A stretch of 64,000 nucleotides of DNA from Alcanivorax profundi (GCF_003597125.1 NZ_QYYA01000002.1:620001-684000), one strand, 5' to 3'. Positions 16,235 through 24,928 are shown, numbered from the stretch's first letter. Notes: a model not told the origin generated them from the letters alone. Program-made: numbers and translations.

Positions 16235-19200
16235 TCAGAACGTATCCACAAACGGACGGCCACCGTGGGAGCCGGTCTTGAAGCCGGACGCATTCAACCC
16301 GCGCAAGATCCACTGGCGACTCTCTACCGGATCAATCACCGCATCGATTTCCAGGAAGCTGGCCATGTTGAGCGCCTTGCCTTGCTGGTAGGCCTTGGCC
16401 ACCAGCTTGTCGAACAGCCGTTGCTGGCGCTCGGGGGTGGGCTGCGCCGCCAGCTCCTTGGCAAAGCCCAATCGCACCGCCCCTTCCAGGCCCATGGCAC
16501 CAAACTCGGCACTGGGCCAGGCAGCGGTGAACAAGGGCGAATGAAAACTGCCGGCGGCCATGGCCTGGGCCCCAAGGCCGTAGCCCTTGCGCAGCACCAA
16601 GGTAAAAAACGGAATGGTCAGGCTGGCGGCGGTAACGAACATGCGCGACACATGACGCACCGTGGCCTGCTTTTCCGCTTCCGGCCCGACCATGAAGCCG
16701 GGGGTATCGCACAGGGAAATCATCGGCAGCCCAAACGCTTCGCACAGCTGCATGAAACGGGCAGCCTTGTCGCCACCCACGGCATCAATCGCGCCGCCCA
16801 AACAGGTCGGATCATTGGCAATCAGACCGAACGGTTTGCCTTCGATGCGCACCAGCGCCGTGATCATTCCCGGGGAAAATGCCTTGCGCAACTCCAGCAC
16901 GGAACCCGTATCGGCCAGGGTCTCAATCAGGGTGCGGATGTCGTACACGCGGGTGCGTTTTTCCGGAATGCGGTGGCGTAGTTCCCGCTGGTCTGCTGCC
17001 TGCCAGTCTGTCACCGAGCCCTGAAAATAGGACAGGTAGCGTTTGGCCACCGCCACGGCCTCGGCCTCGTCGCGCACACACACATCCACGACCCCGTTGG
17101 GGGCCTGCACGCTCACCGGGCCCACCTGTTCCGGGGTGAACCGGCCCAGGCCACCGCCTTCAATCATGGCCGGGCCGGCCATGCCGATAGTGGCATCCTC
17201 GGTGGCGATAATCACATCGCAACACCCCAGCAGAGCAGCATTGCCGGCAAAGCAACGGCCAGAGCCAATGCCCACCAGCGGCACCTGGCCGGACAACGTA
17301 GCCATAGCCGCAAAGGTGTGGCAATCCAGCCCGGCCACGCCGACAAAATCCGTATCGCCGGGGCGGCCACCACCGCCCTCGGCAAACAACACCAGCGGCA
17401 TCTTCCACTGCCCGGCCAGCTGCAACAGCCGGTCGGTCTTCTTGTGGTTCATCATCCCCTGGGTGCCGGCAAACACGGTGTAGTCGTAGCTCATCGCCAT
17501 GACCCGCGCGGCCGACTCACCAAACTGTTCGGCATTAACGGTGCCGGTGCCGCCAATCAAACCATCTGCCGGGCTCATGGCCTGCAATTCTTCACTGCTG
17601 CGGCGACGACGCTGGGCGGCCAGCGCCATGGCGCCGTATTCCTGGAAGCTGTCGCCGTCCAGCAGGTCGTCCAGGTTTTCCCGTGCCGTGCGCTTGCCCT
17701 TGCTTTGGCGTTTCTCCACCGCCTTCGGCCGGCCCGCATCACTGATGGCCTGATGCCGATCCAGTACCTCGGCCAGGTCCTTGCGGATATGGTCCAGGTC
17801 CACGCTTTCTTCCGTGGCGATGGCATCGCCCTGCACCTCACCCGGCTCCACAAACAGCAATGGCGATGCTTCATTGAGGGCATCGCCCTCCCGGGCCGCC
17901 AGACTATGCACACGCCCCGCCACCGTGGCACGCACTTCGAATTCCATTTTCATGGCTTCCAGCACGGCCACCACCTGGCCCTCCTGCACGGTGGCGCCGG
18001 CCTTCACCAGTAACGACACCAACACGCCAGTGGTGGGGCTGAGCAGTGCTTCACAACCGGCCGGGGTAATGACGTTTTCAATCTGCGTTGTCGTTGTCAC
18101 CGGCAGATCGGAAGCGACCTCTTCCGGCAGGGCCGCCAGCAACTGGTCAAGATGGGTTTCCACATACCGGGTGGTCACCGCGTTGGCCTGCACATCGTCA
18201 CTGGCCAACAGCGCCTGCAGCAGCGGCAGGTTGCTGTTTACGCCCGCGATGCGCGTTTGCTTCAAGGCGCGACGGGCGCGCTGCAGCACAGCAGGATAAT
18301 CCGCACCCGAGACAATCAGTTTGGTCAACAGGGAATCGTAGGCAGGGCTGACCGCATAACCGGCATAGCCGTAACCATCCACGCGAATCCCCGGCCCGCT
18401 GGCAGGCTCGTAGGCGGTGAGCGTGCCCGCCGCTGGCGTGGTGCCGCCATCTGGCTTGAGGGTTTCCAGATTCACCCGCAGCTGTACCGCCATACCGTCA
18501 TACCCCGGCGGCGTCTCCAGTTGCAGATCCGCCAGGCTGGCACCGGCCGCCAGACGAATCTGGCTCTGCACCAGATCCACGCCGGTGATCTGCTCGGTCA
18601 CCGTATGTTCCACCTGCACCCGCGGATTGGCTTCCATGAAGTAGAAGCGATCCTGTTCCGGTTCCACCAGAAACTCGAAGGTGCCAATGCCGTGGTATTT
18701 CACTTCCCGGGCCAGCGTCAGGGCGCTGTCGATAATGCGATCGCGCAGGGCCGGGTCCAGCCCCGGCGCGGGAGCAAATTCCACCAGCTTCTGGTGGCGG
18801 CGCTGCAGGGTGCAGTCGCGCTCCCACAGATGACTCACCGCCCCACTGCCATCGCCCAGCACCTGCACTTCGATATGCCGGGCGGCGCTTACCAGCTGCT
18901 CCACATAGACGGCGTCATCACCAAAGGCGGCCTGCGCTTCCGACTGGCAACGGGCATAGGCGGCGGCCAGATCGGCCGGGTCAGTAACCGCTCGCATACC
19001 TCGGCCGCCGCCACCACTCAGGGCCTTGACCATCACGCCACTGCCATTCAACGCGGCCATGAAGGCCTGGGCCTGTTCCAGTGTCACTGCCTGATCGGTG
19101 CCCTGCACCAGCGGCACCTGGCAACGCGCCGCCAACGCCCGGGCTGCCGCCTTGTCGCCAAACAACCGCAGCGTGTCCGCCCCCGGCCCGATCAGCGTCA

Positions 19201-19504
19201 GCCCTGCCTCGGCACACGCCTCGGCAAAGGCCGCATTCTCGGCAAGAAACCCGTAACCGGGATGAATCGCCTCACAGCCATGTTCACGGGCAACGGCAAT
19301 CAGCTGCGCGCCGTTCAGGTACGCCGGCACGCCCCTGCCCGGCAGCGCGACGGCCTCATCCACCTGACGCACGTGCAGGGACGCCTGATCATCCTCGGCA
19401 AACACCCCCAGCGAACGGATACCCAGATCCGCACAGGCGTTGGCAATACGGATGGCGATCTCGCCTCGGTTGGCAATCAGGATGGCAGCAAAGGGGGCGG
19501 GCAC
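16235..19504 (-). CDS. Single-chain biotin-dependent acyl-CoA carboxylase (BC-BCCP-CT)
   Basis: 1089 residues from GTG at 19504, preceded by TGGAG with six-base spacing; the longer ORF to 19585 overlaps the upstream region and was rejected. Residues 1-445 are biotin carboxylase (AAILIANRGEIAIRIANAC; ATP-grasp loop SGGGGRGMRAV; FMEANPRVQVEHTVTE). The biotinyl domain has AVLEAMKMEFEV with the biotin Lys near residue 519. The rest is both halves of a carboxyltransferase (DGLIGGTGTVNAEQFGES; GFMVGPEAEKQATVRHVSRM). Having all three functions in one chain matches the single-chain long-chain acyl-CoA carboxylases known from Mycobacterium and Rhodopseudomonas. The TetR gene upstream on the same strand may control it. 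Substrate chain length is not predictable here. Confidence 0.9.
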   Translation of the reverse strand: MPAPFAAILIANRGEIAIRIANACADLGIRSLGVFAEDDQASLHVRQVDEAVALPGRGVPAYLNGAQLIAVAREHGCEAIHPGYGFLAENAAFAEACAEAGLTLIGPGADTLRLFGDKAAARALAARCQVPLVQGTDQAVTLEQAQAFMAALNGSGVMVKALSGGGGRGMRAVTDPADLAAAYARCQSEAQAAFGDDAVYVEQLVSAARHIEVQVLGDGSGAVSHLWERDCTLQRRHQKLVEFAPAPGLDPALRDRIIDSALTLAREVKYHGIGTFEFLVEPEQDRFYFMEANPRVQVEHTVTEQITGVDLVQSQIRLAAGASLADLQLETPPGYDGMAVQLRVNLETLKPDGGTTPAAGTLTAYEPASGPGIRVDGYGYAGYAVSPAYDSLLTKLIVSGADYPAVLQRARRALKQTRIAGVNSNLPLLQALLASDDVQANAVTTRYVETHLDQLLAALPEEVASDLPVTTTTQIENVITPAGCEALLSPTTGVLVSLLVKAGATVQEGQVVAVLEAMKMEFEVRATVAGRVHSLAAREGDALNEASPLLFVEPGEVQGDAIATEESVDLDHIRKDLAEVLDRHQAISDAGRPKAVEKRQSKGKRTARENLDDLLDGDSFQEYGAMALAAQRRRRSSEELQAMSPADGLIGGTGTVNAEQFGESAARVMAMSYDYTVFAGTQGMMNHKKTDRLLQLAGQWKMPLVLFAEGGGGRPGDTDFVGVAGLDCHTFAAMATLSGQVPLVGIGSGRCFAGNAALLGCCDVIIATEDATIGMAGPAMIEGGGLGRFTPEQVGPVSVQAPNGVVDVCVRDEAEAVAVAKRYLSYFQGSVTDWQAADQRELRHRIPEKRTRVYDIRTLIETLADTGSVLELRKAFSPGMITALVRIEGKPFGLIANDPTCLGGAIDAVGGDKAARFMQLCEAFGLPMISLCDTPGFMVGPEAEKQATVRHVSRMFVTAASLTIPFFTLVLRKGYGLGAQAMAAGSFHSPLFTAAWPSAEFGAMGLEGAVRLGFAKELAAQPTPERQQRLFDKLVAKAYQQGKALNMASFLEIDAVIDPVESRQWILRGLNASGFKTGSHGGRPFVDTF

Positions 19505-19623
19505 GGCGAACTCCAGTCTTGGGCAAAAGCACAAAGACCACAGTGTAGCCAGAGCGGGGGAGTGATGACATTGATCCCTACGCATGGGGAAGCATGCATT
19601 GGGTTAATACCGCAAGACGGCGC

Positions 19624-20235
19624 TCAGGCCTGATAGTGACTCAAAAATAACGCCGCCGTGCGCGACGCCAGATCGTGCCGCTCCTGGGCGCCAAGCAAAG
19701 GGGCAATCTGCATCAACTGCGGCCAGAAGCAGCTGCCCTTGATCAGGTTATGGAGTTGCTGGCTGGCAATCTCGTCATCCAGTTCCGCCAGGCGACCGTC
19801 GGCCACCGCGGCCCGAATCCAGCGGCGGGTGGCCGGCTCATGGGCAGACAGTTTTTCCACCTGTTCACGCAGCGCCTGCGGCTGATGCAGAAAATGGTCG
19901 AACGCCACCCGGTTGAGCTCGATGTATTCCTGACTGCAGATCACCTCGATTTCCGACTCGAGCAAATCACACAGTTGCGAATGCAACGCCACACCGGGCT
20001 CGTAATCGCGCCCTTCATGCAGGGTGGCCTGCTGCCACAGCTCGGTCATCAGCGCCATGATCAGCGCTTCCTTGCTGGCAAAGTGGTTATACACCGTGCG
20101 CTTGGACACCGACGCCAACGCGGCCAGCTCGTCCATGCTGGTGCTGTGCACCCCGCGCTCCTGAAACGCATCACGGGCCGCCTGCAGGATGGCCTGGCGC
20201 TTCAGTTCGCTTCGGGTCGGTTTGTGTTCGGTCAT
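19624..20235 (-). CDS. TetR-family transcriptional repressor
   Basis: 203 residues from MTEHKPTRSELKRQAILQAA; an in-frame extension to 20274 was rejected. The N-terminal HTH is typical (AARDAFQERGVHSTSMDELA ... VSKRTVYNHFASKEALIMAL). The C-terminal part resembles the AefR-like ligand domain (VAFDHFLHQPQALREQ). It lies divergent from the MBL hydrolase gene and upstream of the acyl-CoA carboxylase gene on the same strand, with a 119-base gap. Auto-regulation through the palindrome at 20307-20330 is plausible, and an acyl-CoA or fatty ligand would fit the neighbourhood. Confidence 0.9.
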   Translation of the reverse strand: MTEHKPTRSELKRQAILQAARDAFQERGVHSTSMDELAALASVSKRTVYNHFASKEALIMALMTELWQQATLHEGRDYEPGVALHSQLCDLLESEIEVICSQEYIELNRVAFDHFLHQPQALREQVEKLSAHEPATRRWIRAAVADGRLAELDDEIASQQLHNLIKGSCFWPQLMQIAPLLGAQERHDLASRTAALFLSHYQA

Positions 20236-20274
20236 GGTCGATTCACTGTCCAGGCAATCCGGGTCGGGGCGCAT

Positions 20275-20336
20275 TTTACACTAAGCAGTTTACTTTTCCC
20301 AAAACCCATATACACTACACCGTATAGTTTACTTTA
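20275..20336. promoter_or_regulatory. Divergent promoter with candidate TetR operators
   Basis: Between starts at 20235 and 20347. TATAC-N8-GTATA (within ATACACTACACCGTATAG, about 20309-20327) is an imperfect palindrome. A second related stretch, TTTACACTAAGCAGTTTAC, lies 20 bases to the left. Repeated AGTTTACTTT flanks are also visible. This is a good candidate for binding by the adjacent TetR protein. Confidence 0.45.
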
Positions 20337-20346
20337 TTGGTGCGTC

Positions 20347-21462
20347 ATGAAAATACGCTGGCTGGTATTTGCAGGAGTCCTCGTTATGGCAGTGAGTCTG
20401 TTCAAGGCCTGTTCCACACCGGAGCAGAAGTTCTATAACACCGGTATGGCCGGCAGCGCCGCCGCCAGCAACCTGTGGGAAATCGCCAAGATGTACCTGC
20501 GCACCGAGCGCAAGGCTCCCAGCCCCACCGCCCCGCTGCCACTGCGCCAGATCCCGGCGGGTGAACTGTCTGCGCCCGGTGACCAGGCCACCGTGTATCG
20601 GCTGGGCCACTCCAGCATTCTGATCCAGCTGGACGGCCACACCGTGCTGACCGATCCGGTCTTCAGTGACCGCGCCTCACCAGTGCAGTGGGCCGGCCCG
20701 AAACGGTTTCACCCCCTGCCCTTTGCGCTCGACGACCTGCCCACCATTACCGCCGTGGTCATCAGCCACGACCACTATGATCACCTCGATCGCGACAGCC
20801 TGCTGGCGCTGGACAACAAGGTCGGCACCTATCTGGTACCGCTGAAAGTGGGCAATCACCTGCGCCGCTGGGGCATTGCCGACGACAAGATCGTCGAGCT
20901 GGACTGGTGGCAGTCCCACCGGATTGCCAGCCTGCAGTTTACCGCCACACCGGCCCAGCATTTTTCCGGCCGCGGCCTTTCCGACCGGGATGAAACCCTG
21001 TGGGCCAGCTGGGCGATCAAGGGACAGGGTGGCAACCTGTTCTTCAGTGGCGACAGCGGTTACTTCGGGGGCTTCCGGGAAATCGGCGAACGGCTGGGGC
21101 CCTTTGACCTGACCCTGATCGAAACCGGCGCCTATAACCTGTTGTGGAGCAAGGTGCATATGCTGCCGGAACAGAGCGTACAGGCGCATCTTGATCTCAA
21201 GGGCCGCGCCATGCTCCCCATCCACAACAGCACATTCGATCTGGCGCTGCATGACTGGTTTGAACCTCTGGAGCGGGCCGCCGCCGCAGCCTGGGAACGT
21301 AATGTCACCCTGCTGACCCCCATCATGGGCACCCAGGTGACCGTGCAACAGCCAGGCAAAACCGCTTTCTGGTGGCGCGACGAAGCGGAACCCGCCTTGC
21401 TGGAAGCCGCTCTCGCCGGGGCCGAACAGGACGCCGCCGCCCTCAAGGCCCGCCAGCGTTAA
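20347..21462 (+). CDS. MBL-fold metallo-hydrolase (UlaG / NAPE-PLD-like)
   Basis: 371 residues beginning MKIRWLVFAGVLVMAVSLFK. The long ORF reading from 19675 overlaps tetR antisense and was trimmed to this ATG. The hydrophobic N-terminus is a membrane anchor or signal sequence, with Cys at 22 as a weak lipobox (FKAC). The metal-binding motif SHDHYDHLD is intact; further ligands are in PAQHFSGRG, FFSGDSGY and MLPIHNSTFDLALHDW. This set fits the branch with UlaG-like lactonases and N-acyl-phosphatidylethanolamine PLD-like enzymes. Likely on the outer face of the inner membrane. Substrate unknown. Confidence 0.85.
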   Translation: MKIRWLVFAGVLVMAVSLFKACSTPEQKFYNTGMAGSAAASNLWEIAKMYLRTERKAPSPTAPLPLRQIPAGELSAPGDQATVYRLGHSSILIQLDGHTVLTDPVFSDRASPVQWAGPKRFHPLPFALDDLPTITAVVISHDHYDHLDRDSLLALDNKVGTYLVPLKVGNHLRRWGIADDKIVELDWWQSHRIASLQFTATPAQHFSGRGLSDRDETLWASWAIKGQGGNLFFSGDSGYFGGFREIGERLGPFDLTLIETGAYNLLWSKVHMLPEQSVQAHLDLKGRAMLPIHNSTFDLALHDWFEPLERAAAAAWERNVTLLTPIMGTQVTVQQPGKTAFWWRDEAEPALLEAALAGAEQDAAALKARQR

Positions 21463-21480
21463 TCACACGCTGCACGGGCC

Positions 21481-21980
21481 TCAGCGCGGCGCCAGCACCT
21501 GCTGTTCCAGCTCAGCGGCCAGCCCTGCGTCCAACGTCAGGGCAGAGGCGAGCTGGTCCAGCCAGGCGCGTTCCATGGGGTTCTGTTCGTCCACCATCAC
21601 CACACTGACCAGATAGATTTCGCGAGCGGCCTGGGGAGAATCGGCCATGGCTGCCAGCGCACTGGCATCCAGGGGCGCATCGAACAGGGTCTGTATCCAG
21701 GCATGCAGTTCGTCATCGGCGCCCAGCTGCTCGATTTCCCGGGTCAGCAGGGCACGTTCATTGGCATCAATGTGCCCATCGGCACGGGCGGCCATGATCA
21801 TCGCCTGAAGGATTTCCAGACCCCGGCGCTCCTGATCTGCGCCTTGCAGCTGATCCAGCGGCTGACCCTGTTGTGCTGCGGCAGGCTGCCCCTGGGCCTG
21901 GCTGCCGGTCTGGTAATTCTGGTAGGTCTTCCAGGCCAACACACCGACACCGGCCAGCCCCAGGATTGGGTGTCGCAGTC
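21481..21980 (-). pseudogene. 5'-truncated DUF533 (TerB/YebE-like) gene
   Basis: The frame encodes a typical DUF533 C-terminal region: ERRGLEILQAMIMAARADGH, then DEQNPMERAWLDQLASALTL. In intact family members a Gly-rich stretch with basic residues precedes the LGLAGVGVLAWKTYQNYQ segment, giving about 200-230 residues. Here that N-terminal half is missing: the frame continues into unrelated sequence without ATG until an in-frame stop near 22070. The only start codons are weak (TTG at 21942). The left edge of the AT-rich island therefore seems to have replaced the 5' part. It may still be expressed from the TTG, but I treat it as a remnant. Confidence 0.65.
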
Positions 21981-22469
21981 TCCGTTCCAGATCAGTACCT
22001 GGGTTGGGGTTTCCGTGTGTCTGGGAAAATTGAAGCAGGAGCGCTTGGGCGCGGTAGCATGAACTTTGGCGGGTCTATTAATCATGAAGTCAGCAAATGT
22101 AAGGACGAAGAGCCTTGTACTAAAGGTCTTGTCAAAGCATCTGGTCGTGCCGAGGTTGGTGTGTCTGTTTTGCTCGAAGTTACTATCAAAGAATGCATGG
22201 ATAATGGTGATAAGAAATGTACGGATTTATTTGGCGTAGGTGGAGAAACTACGGTCGCTGCTACAGCAGCCGTCGATTTCAGCGCAGCTGTTTACGAGGG
22301 TGATAGTTGTTCGTCTGGCGGGTGTGCAGGCGGGGCGGTCCGGAAGTTGGGCGGTGTCGCGCGAGTCTCTGCGAAAATAATGCTGGCCGGAATTTTCGAA
22401 ACTAGCTTCGGCTTCGAGGAGTACATTGTAGTTTGGGATGAATTTACGTATGGAGAGCCATGTGGTTGA
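21981..22469 (+). pseudogene. 3' fragment of an unrecognised, probably secreted protein
   Basis: An open frame without its own start reads VSVPDQYLGWGFRVSGKIEA and continues with cysteine pairs (SKCKDEEPC, KECMDNGDKKC, GDSCSSGGC) and beta-rich, Gly/Val-rich sequence to a stop at 22469. The first in-frame ATG is at 22059. Upstream, the frame runs antisense through the DUF533 gene, so the true N-terminus was lost at the junction near 21980. The Cys pattern suggests an extracytoplasmic domain of a larger protein. Family unknown. Base composition drops from here on relative to the left flank. Confidence 0.5.
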
Positions 22470-23028
22470 TCAGAATACTTTTGAATTTGAAAGCAATTGG
22501 TCAGATTCAAAGGAAAATGGTGGAAGGATTATGTTGTTTATGTCCTTGCCATTTTTCGCCATCGATCTATTCATGCTCTACCGCTTTGATATCTTTGGAG
22601 TTATGAGTGTCGTCGGACTGCCTTTGCTGGTTGGTGCATTGGTATTGCTTAACTTAAGAGTAATAGTGAAAGTTAATCGGAATAACATCACCAGTACTTT
22701 TAGTGTTTGGTGGTTTAAATGGAAAAAGTCTTACGATATAGGTCGGTATAACTATGTTCGCATGAGTTGTCGGCCTCCTCCGGCTACTTCGGCGATCCAT
22801 ACTGAAAAATTGTTTCAATTGGACTTGTGTTTGTCGAAGACTCCACACTGGAGGGCAGGGGATTTAGCTCTGTTTCGTTTTATACACTTTCCTTGGGATG
22901 TCGATCCAAAGGAGTACTTTTCCTTCGTGGATAAAATTGTTGAAACGACAGGTTGTGAGCTGTTCGCTGGTCCGGATTTGCCAACGAAATTTACGACGCT
23001 GGTTAAAGAAAGATATGGAGATGTCTAA
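22450..23028 (+). CDS. Hypothetical protein with two N-terminal membrane helices
   Basis: 192 residues from ATG 22450 (an ATG at 22438 is also possible), overlapping the end of the preceding fragment, so probably part of the same former operon. Two adjacent hydrophobic stretches near residues 26-70 (IMLFMSLPFFAIDLFMLYRF; VVGLPLLVGALVLLNLRVIV) are followed by a soluble C-terminal region. AT-rich with codon use unlike the flanking core genes. No family recognised. The arrangement behind a secreted-protein tail would suit an accessory or immunity-like partner, but that is speculation. Confidence 0.6.
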   Translation: MESHVVDQNTFEFESNWSDSKENGGRIMLFMSLPFFAIDLFMLYRFDIFGVMSVVGLPLLVGALVLLNLRVIVKVNRNNITSTFSVWWFKWKKSYDIGRYNYVRMSCRPPPATSAIHTEKLFQLDLCLSKTPHWRAGDLALFRFIHFPWDVDPKEYFSFVDKIVETTGCELFAGPDLPTKFTTLVKERYGDV

Positions 23029-23245
23029 CATGTTGCGTTTATTTATTATTTCTATTGGGCTCGTATTTGCTTCCTCGACTCATGCCTTTCAGAAGAAAGA
23101 AACATGCTATCTCGTGGCCTTGGGGCAGTGTGTCTTATCAATGGCTGCTTATTTCAATGATAAAGAGTACGAGGTCTATCCAACGCGAAACACGGGAGAA
23201 ACACGAGAAACACGGGACACGCATAAATTTAATCAGCAAAAATAG
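23021..23245 (+). CDS. Small secreted peptide, C-terminus running into repeat DNA
   Basis: 74 residues; ATG at 23021 overlaps the upstream stop by eight bases. The N-terminus (NMLRLFIISIGLVFASSTHA) is a clear signal peptide with an Ala-x-Ala-like site, followed by FQKKETCYLVALGQCVLSMA with two Cys. The last ~20 residues are encoded by repeat-like DNA (ACACGGGAGAAACACGAGAA and the inverted GTGTCC repeat), so the original 3' end was probably lost when the RAYT unit arrived. Function unknown. Confidence 0.5.
   Translation: MSNMLRLFIISIGLVFASSTHAFQKKETCYLVALGQCVLSMAAYFNDKEYEVYPTRNTGETRETRDTHKFNQQK
23209..23232 (-). repeat. Inverted copy of the RAYT-linked GTGTCC repeat
   Basis: On the minus strand this reads AAATTTATGCGTGTCCCGTG, matching the ATTCATGCGTGTCCC repeats at 24.3-24.9 kb. 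It lies immediately 3' of the transposase gene, so the gene is bracketed by inverted copies. Confidence 0.65.
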
Positions 23246-23249
23246 CAAT

Positions 23250-24230
23250 TTACCATCCCGCCAGGCTTTGCCCCGCAATCCATTTACGTCCTGTCATCTG
23301 TGCGTACTCTTTCAGCTTATCCAACGCACCCAATGCAATGGGCTTCCGTTGCTGTTTCGGCTTCATATGGGCTAACCACGCCTTCTCATCTATTCCCAGA
23401 CGATCCAGCACACCTGCCGCATGTGCTGAGATTGCGCCACGCTTGTCATCGCGGACAGCGCGACCCGTACTATCCACAAGCTCCAGGTAATCCATCAGCC
23501 GAAAACGACATACCGTATCCTCATGCGTTGTCTCGATGGTATTTTCATCAACCAGAGGTAAAAGGTTTGGCTTTTGCTTATCACCAACCTCTGACCTGAT
23601 CGCTTCTGAACGTTGCTGAATAGAGGTGTAATCGGAACCTTCAGGCGTATGCGCCATATCCGCCCGTACAGGATTGAGATCCACATAGGCCATACACTGC
23701 AGCACCGCTTTCTCATCCAGTAATGCCTGACACTTGTAGCGGCTTTCCCAGAACCGGCCCTTACAACAATCTTCCTCATTGGCCTTTCGGGCCAGATACT
23801 CATTCAGACACTTCATGAACCAGCCAAGGTCATACAGGCGCTCTCGCCAGGTCTGCACGATTTCTTCAGCCTTCAGGTTTTCTGCCGCTTCAGTCTCACC
23901 CTTGAGCCAACGCTTGACGATCAACGGCCCGTTGAACAGCTGCATCCACCGCTCTGCCACTTCCTGATCCGACCAGCTCAAGGCTTTCTTCTGGTTAATA
24001 CGAAGCACCACATGGTAGTGATTGGACATCACCGCATAGGCACAAAGATCAATGGCAAACACTTCACCCAACACAGCAAGGCGGTCCACCACCCATTGCC
24101 TGCGATGTTCATAATCCTGACCGGAATAATGATCCTGGCCACACAGAAAGGCCCGCCGCACACAGCGGCAGATACAGTGATAGTAAGACGTGGAATCCAG
24201 CGATACCTGGCTATAACGCGCTCGGGTCAT
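23250..24230 (-). CDS. REP-associated tyrosine transposase (RAYT, Y1_Tnp family)
   Basis: 326 residues. The core of IS200-like Y1 transposases is present: the N-terminal STSYYHCICRCVRRAFLCG, the metal-binding HUH-type segment YAVMSNHYHVVLRIN (HYH), and the later region WFMKCLNEYLARKANEEDCC ahead of GRFWESRYKCQALLDE, which contains the candidate catalytic Tyr (Tyr in NEYLAR). The chain is longer than minimal RAYTs, with a C-terminal extension ending RKWIAGQSLAGW. Flanking repeats of GTGTCC type on both sides support a REP-processing role. The reading frame is intact. Confidence 0.88.
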   Translation of the reverse strand: MTRARYSQVSLDSTSYYHCICRCVRRAFLCGQDHYSGQDYEHRRQWVVDRLAVLGEVFAIDLCAYAVMSNHYHVVLRINQKKALSWSDQEVAERWMQLFNGPLIVKRWLKGETEAAENLKAEEIVQTWRERLYDLGWFMKCLNEYLARKANEEDCCKGRFWESRYKCQALLDEKAVLQCMAYVDLNPVRADMAHTPEGSDYTSIQQRSEAIRSEVGDKQKPNLLPLVDENTIETTHEDTVCRFRLMDYLELVDSTGRAVRDDKRGAISAHAAGVLDRLGIDEKAWLAHMKPKQQRKPIALGALDKLKEYAQMTGRKWIAGQSLAGW

Positions 24231-24259
24231 GACAAGCCTCCTTGCTTATCCTTCACCCA

Positions 24260-24440
24260 ACACTACTGACTACCCGAACCCATCAATATCGGTCAACAAC
24301 CACGAACCGTGTAAGACATCCCCCAATTCATGCGTGTCCCCGACTAGCTGACACTACTGACTACTCAAACCCAACTACATCAGAGAACAACCACAAACAC
24401 CGTCAGTCCCCCCAATGGATGCGTGTCCCCGATCGCCGAT
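24260..24440 (+). repeat. Two imperfect ~91-bp tandem units carrying GTGTCC repeats
   Basis: Unit 1 begins ACACTACTGACTACCCGAAC at 24260 and unit 2 ACACTACTGACTACTCAAAC at 24351. Both end in a CCCCCAAT...ATGCGTGTCCCCGA repeat (24320-24345 and 24408-24434). The same terminal motif recurs further right. Confidence 0.65.
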
Positions 24441-24631
24441 CAGACGCCACCGACAAGCTCGCTTACGAATGCTTGGCCAAATTTCTCTTCGGGCGTCTCT
24501 GGAACCTTTGCATTTGGATATTCAATACCACCAGGCGAGCAGACTTCGGCTAACTTACCTATTGTCATTTCTGCCTGTACGGTATTTGTTGTCAGCGCAA
24601 GGACTAGCGCGGTTAACATGGCCTTTGTCAT
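24440..24631 (-). CDS. Small secreted peptide, possibly a truncated gene
   Basis: 63 residues: signal peptide MTKAMLTALVLALTTNTVQA followed by EMTIGKLAEVCSPGG and a short acidic tail. The stop abuts a GTGTCC repeat, so the 3' end may be cut. The start of the mature part vaguely recalls Rap1a/Tai-type periplasmic proteins, but the length is too short to assign. A weak purine-rich stretch (AGAAAGAGGTCTGC) precedes the ATG and could act as RBS. Confidence 0.45.
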   Translation of the reverse strand: MTKAMLTALVLALTTNTVQAEMTIGKLAEVCSPGGIEYPNAKVPETPEEKFGQAFVSELVGGV

Positions 24632-24698
24632 GCAGACCTCTTTCTATCCAGTTACGAATGGAATAATTGGCTAAATTACGCAGTCCCGCTTCCATCAG

Positions 24699-24928
24699 CC
24701 CCCAATTCATGCGTGTCCACGATTACCAATATATTTCCATCCCTATATATCATTTAGCAATTAGCCCCACTCAAAAGGATAAATACCAGCAAACATTGGG
24801 GTCAGATCTTGCACCGTGCATACTGGCGCACGATGCGAGACCTGACCCCGAATCCCAGGCCCCGATTCATGCGTGTCCCCGATTATCGTGTAGGAAATCT
24901 GCCAATTCGTGGGTGTCCCCGATTAACC
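24699..24928. repeat. Three further GTGTCC repeats around a long GGGGTCAG palindrome
   Basis: Copies of CCCCAATTCATGCGTGTCC-type sequence lie at 24699-24727, 24860-24888 and 24900-24928, the last more degenerate. Between the first two, 24798-24849 is an imperfect palindrome with ends GGGGTCAGATCTTGCA and TGCGAGACCTGACCCC. The stretch 24632-24964 holds no convincing gene. Confidence 0.65.

Noticed and set aside
18152-19633. 493-residue plus-strand ORF
   Set aside because: Antisense to the biotin carboxylase domain; low-complexity shadow product.
20395-20420. Lipobox of the MBL hydrolase
   Set aside because: The sequence before Cys (FKAC) has Lys where a small or hydrophobic residue is required, so a lipoprotein call is not supported; an N-terminal anchor is safer.
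21481-22070. Full-length DUF533 gene read from an upstream start
   Set aside because: The frame stays open to an in-frame stop near 22070 but has no ATG or plausible start, and the extra sequence does not match the Gly-rich N-terminus of the family.
24260-24928. Possible CRISPR array
   Set aside because: The ~24-base repeats have irregular spacing and variable sequence, one copy is inverted beside the transposase, and no cas genes are present. A RAYT repeat field explains them better.
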